Below are positions 1 through 5,834 of a stretch of 7,409 nt of DNA, piece by piece. The notes beneath the pieces are model-generated. The model was not told the origin of the DNA, did no database searches, and saw nothing but the letters and a program-made list of their open reading frames with translations. The DNA is from Spirochaetales bacterium (lineage in GTDB: Bacteria > Spirochaetota > Spirochaetia > DTKZ01). Numbering within the stretch: position 1 is the stretch's first letter; the number at the start of each line of letters is the position of its first letter. The position numbers were made by a program, and so were the translations under genes. Location: the NCBI GenBank assembly GCA_031266855.1, contig JAISAF010000433.1:1-7409 (forward strand), given 5' to 3'.

Positions 1-1373
1 TTTGCCGCGGTTTTCAGAATATCTTCTTCTTCCGGCGCGAGCGTGCAAAAACTTTTCAGGGCGGAAGGACTTAGCCGGGAATTCCAGAAGGAACATTCTT
101 CGCTGTTTCTGCGGGACTGAATCTGCATGGCCCTGTCCACCCGTTCCCGCATAAACGGGGCTTTCATTTCAGAAGAGCCGATAATAACATCCGCTCCCGC
201 GGGCGTTATGGGAAAGCGTATGTCCACTCTGTCCAGAAGCGCCCCGCCCATCCGCCGCCAGTAGCGGAAAAGCTCATCCTGGCCGCACATACACACTTTG
301 TCTTCCCTGCCAAGATTCCCGCAGGGGCAGGGATTCGCCGCCATGACAAGCTGAACGTCGCAGGGGTACCAGGATCGCTGCCCGGCCCGCGCGACGATAA
401 TCCGCAGGTTTTCCAGAGGTTCCCGCAGGGCTTGCAGGGCCTGGCGGCGGAATTCGGCGGCTTCGTCAAGGAAAAGAACTCCGCAATGCGCAAGGGACAA
501 CTCGCCCGGCAGCAGATTCCGGCCGCCGCCGGTAAGCCCCTCAAGCGAAGCGCTGTGATGGGGCGCGCGGAAAGGCCGCTCTGTCATAAGGCCGCGGTCT
601 TCGGGCAGAAGCCCCGCCAGGGAGTAAACGCGCGTTATTTCAAGTGCTTCCTTCCGCGAAAGCGGCGGCAGAAGCGAGGGAAGCCTGAGCGCGGCCATTG
701 TTTTTCCAGCGCCCGGCGGCCCGAAAAGAAACAGATTATGCCTGCCCGCAGCGGCGACTTCCGCCGCGCGTTTAAGAAATTCCTGGCCGGAAATATCATC
801 AAAGGAAAGCTCCTGCCGCGCGGGGAGCGGAAGGTCCGGCAGGTTTTCCCGCACGGCTTTTCCCTCCGCGGCGCTGTGGAGGATTTGCACGGCTTCTTTC
901 AGGCTGTCCGCGCCGTAGACCTGCGCGTCCGCGGCGCAGCGCGCTTCGCGGAGGTTTGGTCCTGGAACAAGAAACAGGGAAACCCCTGCCTGAAGCCCCG
1001 CCGCTACAGCGCAGAGGCTGCCCGGAACCCGGCGCAGCCCTCCTGAGAGCAGAAGCTCCCCCGAGGCGAGCGCGCATCGGCCGGGAAAAGACGGAAACTG
1101 GCCGGAAGCCTCCAGTACCGCAAGCGCTATGGGCAGGTCATAAGCCCCGCCGGCCTTGGGCAAATCAGCCGGCGAAAGATTTACGAGAATCCTGTCACGG
1201 GGAAACTCAAAACCCGAATTACGTATGGCAATCCGTATGCGGTCCCGCGCTTCTTTCACGGCGGGGCCGGGAAGACCCACAATATCCATACCGGGGATTC
1301 CCCGCCGGATATCAACCTCGATTGTTACCAGCCGTCCTTCGTATCCGACAGCGGCAAAACTGTACCATTCCAT
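1..1373 (-). CDS. comM: ComM/YifB-type Mg-chelatase-like AAA+ ATPase, C-terminus cut off by the window edge
   Basis: The minus-strand frame is open for 457 codons from the ATG at 1373 and runs off at base 1. The family is usually about 500 residues, so roughly 50 C-terminal residues are missing. Residues 1-185 match the ChlI-like N-terminal domain (EVDIRRGIPGMDIVGLPG). The AAA+ core follows, with Walker A GPPGAGKT (218-225), the family signature RPFRAPHHSAS (266-276), Walker B VLFLDE (299-304) and NPCPCGN (347-353). C349 and C351 pair with C361 and C363, a likely metal site typical of the family. ALLDRVDI (378-385) carries the conserved arginine. In naturally transformable bacteria ComM is a hexameric helicase that promotes branch migration of incoming DNA; that role is carried over from family knowledge. 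The start is forced by an in-frame TAA at 1383-1385. No Shine-Dalgarno precedes it; TGTAAT just upstream is only a weak -10 candidate. Confidence 0.95.
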   Translation of the reverse strand, partial: MEWYSFAAVGYEGRLVTIEVDIRRGIPGMDIVGLPGPAVKEARDRIRIAIRNSGFEFPRDRILVNLSPADLPKAGGAYDLPIALAVLEASGQFPSFPGRCALASGELLLSGGLRRVPGSLCAVAAGLQAGVSLFLVPGPNLREARCAADAQVYGADSLKEAVQILHSAAEGKAVRENLPDLPLPARQELSFDDISGQEFLKRAAEVAAAGRHNLFLFGPPGAGKTMAALRLPSLLPPLSRKEALEITRVYSLAGLLPEDRGLMTERPFRAPHHSASLEGLTGGGRNLLPGELSLAHCGVLFLDEAAEFRRQALQALREPLENLRIIVARAGQRSWYPCDVQLVMAANPCPCGNLGREDKVCMCGQDELFRYWRRMGGALLDRVDIRFPITPAGADVIIGSSEMKAPFMRERVDRAMQIQSRRNSEECSFWNSRLSPSALKSFCTLAPEEEDILKTAA

Positions 1374-1537
1374 ATCTATTAATTACACGGAATTTGCCGC
1401 CTTGATTGAACATGAATGAAAAAAAACGGAATTTTTACCGCGAAGTCGAAAACTGGCAAGGGCGAAGAAGCAAAAAAGGAAGCAAAGAAAGACTCAAGAG
1501 CCTGTGCAATATCTGGAAAAACGACAGGCGGCTGGTC

Positions 1538-1562
1538 GCGAATTTGCATTCTGCAAATTCGC
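1538..1562. repeat. Perfect 11-bp palindrome, TTC loop
   Basis: GCGAATTTGCA (1538-1548) and TGCAAATTCGC (1552-1562) are exact reverse complements around a 3-base loop. No T-tract follows on either strand, so it is not a standard intrinsic terminator. It sits 9 bases before the 105-bp repeat unit. Confidence 0.8.
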
Positions 1563-1571
1563 TCGCTGCGC

Positions 1572-1676
1572 GGCGCAAGGGATTGGAGCGAAAATCCCGC
1601 AGGATTTGCATAAGCAAATCCGAGGAATTGAAGCGGAAAGCCCGGTTTTTTGCGGCATCGCCGCAAAAAATGCGCC
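1572..1676 (+). repeat. Dispersed repeat unit, copy A (105 bp)
   Basis: The unit runs from GGCGCA to TGCGCC, which are reverse complements. The order is: GGCGCAAGGGATTGGAGCG; hairpin 1 (GGATTTGC-ATAA-GCAAATCC, 1602-1621); the core AATTGAAGCGGAAAGCCCGG; hairpin 2 (TTTTTTGCGGC-ATC-GCCGCAAAAAA, 1646-1670); then TGCGCC. Copy C at 4200-4299 has the same layout and the same conserved modules but unrelated hairpin sequences. That pattern suggests the stems are kept by compensatory change or exchanged as modules. Confidence 0.85.
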
Positions 1677-1811
1677 CGAAGACGGTCGCTTTCCGATAGG
1701 TATGGGATTGTAGCGGGCGCTCACGCGCCCCCGGAATGCGCCCAATTTTTTTTGCTTCTTTTACTTCTTCGACTTCGCGGTTAAAAAATTCCGTGGCCCA
1801 AGTTTAGCGCC

Positions 1812-3872
1812 TTATTGGGAGGACGCGAGAACCCACGACTTTTTAATAGCAAAAATGCTGTTGTCTAAGATATACGTTCCCGCCTTCCTGCCGTTGCGCT
1901 CGTAATCCGCCACAAAGCCTTCGTACAGCAGCATGTCCACCAGATTTGGCGCCGGGCCGCCCGACCATGCGCCCCATCTAAAACCAGCAGTGCTGCCCCC
2001 TGTGTCTTTAAAGTAATCATCCACCGTAACAGAGCTAACGTTGCCGGGAATACTAATGCGGGTAAGCCGGTTGTGGACAAACGCGTTAAGCGCAATAGAT
2101 GTAACGCCCTTACCGATGGCAAGTTCGGTCAACTGGTTTTCCCGAAACGCGTTATCCCCGATAGCAATAACGCTGTCGGGAATGACGAGGCTGGTCAGTC
2201 TGTTTCCCCGAAACACACTATCCCCGATGATGGTAAGGCTGTCGGGAATGACAACACTGGTCAGTTGGTTGGAGGCAAACGCGCTATCCCCGATGGCAAT
2301 AACGCTATTGGGAATAACAACGCTGGTCAGTTGGTTTTCCCGAAACGCGCCAGCGGCAATGCCAATGACCGGCTCACCCCATATTGCCGGGGGTATTGTC
2401 AGAGCGCCTGACATACGCTCCATTCTGCCTATTATACCTTGTGAATATTTACTAAACGTTATATTGGACGCCCATTCATTGCTGTTTACCGCCGCCAGCC
2501 TGAGTGAACCGATCTGTGAAGCCGCCTGGGGATTCACGCCGTTTACGCTTGCAATCCGTATGGTGAGCGTATTGGTAATGTCATCGGCTTTGACGGCGTT
2601 AAACGTAACGGTCTGGAAGTTATTCTCGTTATACGAAAGGCTGATGGCGCTCCCGCCGTAAAAAGACCAGCTATTTCCCAGGGTCAGGCTTTGTTTGCCG
2701 ATAACCTGCCGCCGGTCATTCACCAGTTCAAACACAAGCGTATAGTCTTTTCGTTTTTGGGAAAAAGGATTGGGATTGGTAACAGATGTTCCCGGCCACC
2801 CGGACAGGCCCCAATCCTGCTTTTTTCCGGTTCGGTTAAGGCCGTCATACACGGCTTGCAGGGCCTTTTCCACCGACACAAACCATGTGGGATAGGAATG
2901 AAGGTTTACCTTAAAACTAAGGGGCAGGGTTTCGGTCTGGTAGTTTATTTGTCCCCGCTCCAGCTCTGTTGAATAACAAAACGCGAAAGGAGGCGAGGAT
3001 GTCTTAAAGAAATTTTCAAAGTACCGCTCGGTTTCGGTAAGGCGGGCTACCCAGTCCCTGCGCCACTGGATGTCACCGCGGGCATCGGCGCCGATGTTGC
3101 CGCTTGATATATTGGCGGAAAGAACATTCACGCGGCTGACCGCTTCCAGCAGGGTTGGGTCAAAAGCGGCAGCCTGATAATAATAACTCAACGCCGCTAC
3201 CTCCGTCCCCTGCCGCTGGGCGGTAATACCCTGCGCTAACGCGGTCTGGGCGCTTACATGGTTTGTTGCCGCCGCTCTGGTAAGTTCCGTCCGTGTGCGC
3301 TGCGTAGGCGTAACGCCCATTTCCTGAAGCAAATCCAAAGAAGCCCGCCGGACACCCGTCAGGTTGTCCAGTTCCACAAAGGTGCAGGGCTGCGAATACG
3401 AGGCCGCCGTCATTTTACCATCGGTTTTGGTAATCTGTATTTGCAGGGTGTACCCGGTCCCGGTTCTAGTAATACTCCCGCCCATAATATAATCGGTAGG
3501 GGGCAAGTGTCCCCAATCAAGCCCCGCTTCCGCGTCGTCATCATAATAACCGGAAAAGCGTTCGTCGTATTGTTCCTGAAGGCGCTGCCGGTCCAGTACG
3601 GATATGGCGGAATACCCCGAAAAGTTGCTGACGAATTCTCCCTGCACCAATGCGGGGAGGTAGTCTTCATTTTTCTCAAGGCGCACTGCCCTGGGCACAA
3701 GGATGGCAATGCTTATGTCTTTCCCTCCGTCCCCTGTGTAAAAGGGGCTTGCCGGAGCCTCCCCCGCGGACGCGGACTGGATGGCGGGTTCCTGGCTGCT
3801 GCAAGCCGTAACAAAGAAAAAAGCCAGAACACCCGATACAAAAAATTTAATGGAACCTTTTATTATACGCAT
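1812..3872 (-). CDS. Lipoprotein with CsgG-like N-terminal region and BspA-type leucine-rich repeats
   Basis: This 686-residue protein starts with a lipoprotein signal peptide: n-region MRIIKGSIK, a hydrophobic stretch at 10-22, and lipobox VTAC with C24 as the lipidation site. Residues 52-190 resemble the CsgG/LpoB-like periplasmic fold (SIAILVP at 54-60, VLDRQRLQEQ at 92-101, DYIMGGSI at 127-134). Residues 203-250 are helical and TPR-like. A middle region (295-480) is not one I recognise. BspA/LRR_5-type repeats at about 488-613 have an exact 22-residue period (pattern LTSVVIPdSvxxIGdxaF; leucines at 515, 537, 559, 581 and 603). The C-terminal tail contains NGRKAGTY. Such proteins are envelope-anchored and often surface-exposed binding or adhesion factors; the ligand here is unknown. 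The ATG at 3872 is forced by an in-frame TAA six codons upstream (3885-3887). There is no Shine-Dalgarno, and a strong promoter lies almost on top of the start. The flanking gaps both carry related repeats. Confidence 0.9.
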   Translation of the reverse strand: MRIIKGSIKFFVSGVLAFFFVTACSSQEPAIQSASAGEAPASPFYTGDGGKDISIAILVPRAVRLEKNEDYLPALVQGEFVSNFSGYSAISVLDRQRLQEQYDERFSGYYDDDAEAGLDWGHLPPTDYIMGGSITRTGTGYTLQIQITKTDGKMTAASYSQPCTFVELDNLTGVRRASLDLLQEMGVTPTQRTRTELTRAAATNHVSAQTALAQGITAQRQGTEVAALSYYYQAAAFDPTLLEAVSRVNVLSANISSGNIGADARGDIQWRRDWVARLTETERYFENFFKTSSPPFAFCYSTELERGQINYQTETLPLSFKVNLHSYPTWFVSVEKALQAVYDGLNRTGKKQDWGLSGWPGTSVTNPNPFSQKRKDYTLVFELVNDRRQVIGKQSLTLGNSWSFYGGSAISLSYNENNFQTVTFNAVKADDITNTLTIRIASVNGVNPQAASQIGSLRLAAVNSNEWASNITFSKYSQGIIGRMERMSGALTIPPAIWGEPVIGIAAGAFRENQLTSVVIPNSVIAIGDSAFASNQLTSVVIPDSLTIIGDSVFRGNRLTSLVIPDSVIAIGDNAFRENQLTELAIGKGVTSIALNAFVHNRLTRISIPGNVSSVTVDDYFKDTGGSTAGFRWGAWSGGPAPNLVDMLLYEGFVADYERNGRKAGTYILDNSIFAIKKSWVLASSQ
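2061..2390 (-). repeat. Tandem 66-bp repeats encoding the leucine-rich repeats
   Basis: Five units start in exact 66-base register at 2061, 2127, 2193, 2259 and 2325 and share GGTCAG, CTATCCCCGAT and GGGAATGAC blocks. The three central units are the most alike at DNA level, while the outer two have drifted. Each unit codes for one 22-residue leucine-rich repeat, so gain or loss of a unit would keep the frame. Confidence 0.9.
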
Positions 3873-3883
3873 AATATTAGGTG

Positions 3884-3912
3884 ATTATCTTGTTTTCAAG
3901 TAAAAGTATCAA
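3884..3912 (-). promoter_or_regulatory. Sigma70-like promoter of the lipoprotein gene
   Basis: On the minus strand the -35 TTGATA (3912-3907) and the -10 GATAAT (3889-3884) are each 5/6 to consensus and separated by exactly 17 bases. The expected transcription start is near 3877, only about 5 bases before the ATG at 3872, so the mRNA would be leaderless or nearly so. This agrees with the absence of a ribosome binding site. Confidence 0.7.
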
Positions 3913-3952
3913 GTGAGCCAGGCCGCCACCCTCACTTTTTCCCGATCAGAAT

Positions 3953-4036
3953 GGCGCATTTTTTTTGCTCGCAGCCGGGCAAAAAAACCGGGCTATCCGC
4001 TGCAAGTCCTCGGATTTGCCATAGCAAATCTGCGCC
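3953..4036 (-). repeat. Dispersed repeat unit, copy B (84 bp)
   Basis: Read on the minus strand it runs from GGCGCA (4036-4031) to TGCGCC (3958-3953). It has a hairpin with stem GATTTGC/GCAAATC (4013-4030), the core ACTTGCAGCGGATAGCCCGG, and a second stem with T7GC against GCA7. Relative to copies A and C it lacks the first AGGGATTGAAGCGGAAATCC-like module, so it is a short form. Hairpin 1 resembles that of copy A rather than that of its neighbour copy C. Confidence 0.75.
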
Positions 4037-4050
4037 GCCGGGCGGCAACC

Positions 4051-4079
4051 CCGCGCAATTGCCTGTGGCAATGGCGCGG
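4051..4079. repeat. Stem-loop, 12 of 13 pairs
   Basis: CCGCGCAATTGCC (4051-4063) pairs with GGCAATGGCGCGG (4067-4079) around a TGT loop, with one A/G mismatch at 4057/4073. No T-tract follows on either strand. Confidence 0.75.
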
Positions 4080-4110
4080 CATAGTAAGCGTGTGGCGGCG
4101 GTAACGGAAA

Positions 4111-4134
4111 CGGTTTTTGCCGTGCAAAAAACCG
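4111..4134. repeat. Stem-loop with one extra base
   Basis: CGGTTTTTGC (4111-4120) pairs with GCAAAAAACCG (4124-4134) around a CGT loop, with one unpaired A. The T-run is on the 5' side and the A-run on the 3' side of both strands, the reverse of a terminator. Confidence 0.7.
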
Positions 4135-4138
4135 CTCG

Positions 4139-4163
4139 CGCAAAATCGCGAAGCGATTTTGCG
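4139..4163. repeat. Perfect 11-bp palindrome, GAA loop
   Basis: CGCAAAATCGC (4139-4149) and GCGATTTTGCG (4153-4163) are exact reverse complements around GAA (TTC on the other strand). The same 11+3+11 geometry with a TTC loop occurs at 1538-1562. Confidence 0.8.
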
Positions 4164-4199
4164 GGCCTAGCGTTTACGGTTTTATGTTAGCCGCTGGGC

Positions 4200-4299
4200 G
4201 GCGCAAGGGATTGAAGCGGAAATCCTTTTTTACCGCAAAGCGGTAAAAAAGATTGCAGCGGAAAGCCCGTTTTCCGGCGCTTCGCGCCGGAAATGCGCC
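4200..4299 (+). repeat. Dispersed repeat unit, copy C (100 bp)
   Basis: The unit runs from GGCGCA to TGCGCC in the same order as copy A: GGCGCAAGGGATTGAAGCGG, hairpin 1 (TTTTTTACCGC-AAA-GCGGTAAAAAA, 4226-4250), core GATTGCAGCGGAAAGCCCG, hairpin 2 (TTTCCGGCGC-TTC-GCGCCGGAAA, 4271-4293), TGCGCC. The conserved modules are nearly identical to copy A while both hairpins differ. Confidence 0.85.
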
Positions 4300-4344
4300 A
4301 TAATGATTTGAAAAAAATAAATGCTTTTGCTCTTACAGGAAGTA

Positions 4345-5568
4345 TTACCTTCCCTGCTCGCGGCGGATTCTCTCCAGCTTTTGCAGCTTCCGGTAATAGG
4401 TAGCCTGATTAAGAATTTCGATAATGTTAGTCGAAACAATACGGTTCTCGGCCGTCTTGATTTTCGGATTTTGCAGAAGTTCCCGCAGCGCCTTGTTCCC
4501 CTCGGCAAGAGGAAGCCCGACCATGCTAATAAGCTCCTTCGGCCCGAAATCAAAAATATAACTTTCGCCATTACGGATATTGACCCGCGCCTTTTCCAAC
4601 TGCAAAAGAAGCGCGTCGTACATCTTGCCCAGAGGATCCGATTGCAGTGTATTGGCAAGCTGTTTATAAATAAACCAAATCCGCTCCGAAAGAAGCTGCG
4701 TAAGCCGCGCGATGATCTGCGGCTGGGAACTAACCATACGGGCAAAGTTTACCTTATTCACAGCCATCAGCGTCGCGTCCTCAAAAGCAATCGCCGAAGC
4801 CGAACGCGGCTTGTTTTCGATAAGGGACATCTCTCCGAAAATATCCCCCGTCTTCAAAATGGCAAGAAGAACTTCCGTCCCCCCCACAAGTTTGGAAATC
4901 TTCACGCTGCCCTTCTGAATAATATACAGTTCCTTGCCCGGCATACTCTCCGCGAAAATCATCGTATTCTTGGGATACAGCCGGTTAAACGTAGTCTCGC
5001 TCCCATCAAGAAAAACAGCCTTCGCATAAGGCTGAATCTTCGCCATCCTCTCCATAGCCTTCTGCATATTCGCCGCCCTGGGATGACTCTTCGCGTAATG
5101 GTAATACGCGTAATACGCAAGATCGTACTGATTCTGCTTCGCATAGTACTCGGCAAGATTAAACAGATGATCCGGATCCCCCTCCGCGCCAGCCTTATTC
5201 GTCAAACGGCCAAGCGCCTCATCCAGATACCGCATCCGGCGGGAAAACTGCTCAATAATCTTCATCGCCACAGGAGCGTTCTTCTCGATCAAAAGACCAT
5301 ACTGCTCCCGCTGCACAGCAATAAGAGAAACATCCGTCATCGCCCGCGCCGTCTCAATATGACTGTGCGAAGACATTGTAGAAACAACACCAAAAAAATC
5401 GCCAGGCCCCAGAAGATTCCCCTTCTCCTCCACAACCTCCACTTCCTTACTCAGCATAACCTGGCCGGCCCGGATAATATAGAAACACTCGGCCTTCTGT
5501 TTGCCTTCCACAATGATATACGCGTCTTTATTAAAATTTACGATAGAAAGTTGTAAAGGATTACCCAT
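4345..5568 (-). CDS. Crp/Fnr-like regulator with two cyclic-nucleotide-binding domains
   Basis: A 407-residue protein. Residues 1-115 form a first cNMP-binding beta-barrel (EGKQKAECFYIIRAGQV, then PGDFFG at 55-60). Residues 116-175 are helical and TPR-like (NLAEYYAKQNQYDLAYYAYY). Residues 180-295 form a second cNMP domain with an intact phosphate-binding cassette: G245-E246, and R255 in NKPRSAS. Residues 335-392 look like a Crp-type winged helix (FGPKELISMVGLPLAEGNKALREL). The first domain has lost the matching Glu and Arg (V61 and H70), so only the second is expected to bind cAMP or cGMP. The likely role is nucleotide-dependent DNA binding; a non-DNA-binding signalling protein is the alternative because the winged helix is only moderately clear. 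I chose ATG 5568 over the upstream in-frame ATG at 5730 because AAGGGG sits 4 bases before it, a strong promoter lies at 5592-5621, and the extension would translate GC-rich palindromes into Arg/Gly/Pro-rich sequence. Confidence 0.9.
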   Translation of the reverse strand: MGNPLQLSIVNFNKDAYIIVEGKQKAECFYIIRAGQVMLSKEVEVVEEKGNLLGPGDFFGVVSTMSSHSHIETARAMTDVSLIAVQREQYGLLIEKNAPVAMKIIEQFSRRMRYLDEALGRLTNKAGAEGDPDHLFNLAEYYAKQNQYDLAYYAYYHYAKSHPRAANMQKAMERMAKIQPYAKAVFLDGSETTFNRLYPKNTMIFAESMPGKELYIIQKGSVKISKLVGGTEVLLAILKTGDIFGEMSLIENKPRSASAIAFEDATLMAVNKVNFARMVSSQPQIIARLTQLLSERIWFIYKQLANTLQSDPLGKMYDALLLQLEKARVNIRNGESYIFDFGPKELISMVGLPLAEGNKALRELLQNPKIKTAENRIVSTNIIEILNQATYYRKLQKLERIRREQGR

Positions 5569-5572
5569 ATCG

Positions 5573-5578
5573 CCCCTT
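5573..5578 (-). promoter_or_regulatory. Ribosome binding site fixing the regulator start
   Basis: AAGGGG on the minus strand lies 4 bases before ATG 5568. It decides against the longer frame that begins at 5730. Confidence 0.75.
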
Positions 5579-5591
5579 ATGCCTATCCTCC

Positions 5592-5621
5592 AGTATAAAT
5601 CCCGGCAAAAGTCTTTGTCAA
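5592..5621 (-). promoter_or_regulatory. Sigma70-like promoter of the regulator gene
   Basis: On the minus strand a perfect -35 TTGACA (5621-5616) is followed after 18 bases by the -10 TATACT (5597-5592, 5/6). Transcription would start near 5585, giving a leader of about 17 bases that includes AAGGGG. Confidence 0.75.
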
Positions 5622-5640
5622 TGCGGACAGAATAATGAGC

Positions 5641-5790
5641 AGGAGGGGGAAGTCTCCCCCTGCGGCCGGGCCACGGTCCCGGCCTACCCCCTCTACGGGG
5701 GCGCTGCCCCCGTAACGCCCCTGCCACCACCCATGCGCCGCCATAGCGGCCGGTTTGCGCACGCGGAAGTCCGCAATCGCGTGCCTGTAA
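5641..5790. repeat. GC-rich palindrome run (cluster 3, left part)
   Basis: Consecutive stems are GGGGGA/TCCCCC (5645-5660), GGCCGGG/CCCGGCC (5664-5684), TACGGGGGC/GCCCCCGTA with a GCT loop (5694-5714), GCCGC/GCGGC (5736-5749) and GCACGCG/CGCGTGC (5759-5784). TGCGCC, the terminal motif of the dispersed repeat unit, occurs at 5734-5739. The composition is much more GC-rich than the flanking promoter and looks like an inserted or expanded repeat. Confidence 0.7.
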
Positions 5791-5795
5791 TCATC

Positions 5796-5832
5796 AGACT
5801 TGTTCAATAACCTTCGGTTATTGAACAAGTCT
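5796..5832. repeat. Perfect 17-bp inverted repeat with TTC loop
   Basis: AGACTTGTTCAATAACC (5796-5812) and its exact reverse complement (5816-5832) surround TTC, so the turn reads CTTCGG on the plus strand, a very stable UUCG-type hairpin if transcribed that way. It lies about 90 bases past the glyA stop and could help end glyA transcription, but no T-tract follows on the minus strand. Confidence 0.85.
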
Positions 5833-5834
5833 AT

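Larger units (their letters stand above)
1426..1794. repeat. Hairpin cluster with imperfect terminal inverted repeats (cluster 1)
   Basis: The left end, from 1426 (ACGGAATTTTTACCGCGAAG), matches in reverse complement the right end, 1768-1794, over about 25 bases with two one-base differences in length. Both ends are then followed inward by purine-rich GAAG/CAAAAAA tracts. Inside lie a perfect 11-bp stem with a TTC loop (1538-1562), one complete copy of the GGCGCA...TGCGCC unit (1572-1676), and a 6-bp stem GGGCGC/GCGCCC (1715-1730). There is no transposase or other gene, so this could be a non-autonomous mobile element or a composite of REP-like palindromes. Confidence 0.65.
1374..1811. other. 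438-bp gap between the lipoprotein gene and comM, mostly repeats
   Basis: I see no convincing gene here: the short reading frames on both strands run through palindromes and have no supporting start signals. Bases 1426-1794 form a repeat cluster with inverted ends (separate entry). Bases 1374-1425, next to the comM start, are AT-rich and are presumably its promoter zone, but no clear -35/-10 pair is visible. A 14-mer at 1388-1401 (CGGAATTTGCCGCC) recurs in reverse complement at 5852-5865. Confidence 0.7.
3951..4301. repeat. Hairpin cluster with inverted ends (cluster 2)
   Basis: ATGGCGCATT (3951-3960) is the exact reverse complement of 4292-4301. The symmetry continues inward: both arms carry a hairpin, then CGGGCT(A/T)TCCGCTGCAA read from either end. 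The arms are copy B (minus orientation) and copy C (plus orientation) of the repeat unit. The centre holds three more stem-loops (4051-4079, 4111-4134 and 4139-4163). It encodes no protein that I can support. Confidence 0.75.
3873..4344. other. 472-bp gap between the regulator and the lipoprotein gene
   Basis: There is no credible gene. Bases 3873-3950 hold the lipoprotein promoter. Bases 3951-4301 are a palindrome cluster. Bases 4302-4344 are AT-rich and lie just after the regulator stop codon (TAA, 4347-4345); they contain an A/T run but no GC stem followed by a T-tract, so I could not assign an intrinsic terminator. Confidence 0.7.

Noticed and set aside
206..1405. Several 60-200 residue frames on both strands across comM
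   Set aside because: The comM frame with all family motifs covers this region; the others are out of frame, Arg/Pro/Ala-rich, and lack start signals.
1646..1670. Intrinsic terminator
   Set aside because: The T-run precedes and the A-run follows the GC stem on both strands, the reverse of terminator polarity.
1406..1745. Short plus- and minus-strand frames in the gap upstream of comM
   Set aside because: They run through inverted repeats and overlap one another on both strands, and none has a convincing start or recognisable domain.
1572..4299. CRISPR array
   Set aside because: The repeat copies are few, in mixed orientation, differ in length (84-105 bp) and lack regularly spaced unique spacers or nearby cas genes.
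4321..5556. 411-residue plus-strand frame opposite the regulator gene
   Set aside because: It is antisense to a clear Crp-like gene, has a low-complexity basic composition and no ribosome binding site, so it is a shadow frame.
5569..5730. N-terminal extension of the regulator frame to an ATG at 5730
   Set aside because: The added 54 residues are Arg/Gly/Pro-rich and come from palindromic repeats. The promoter and Shine-Dalgarno support ATG 5568 instead.
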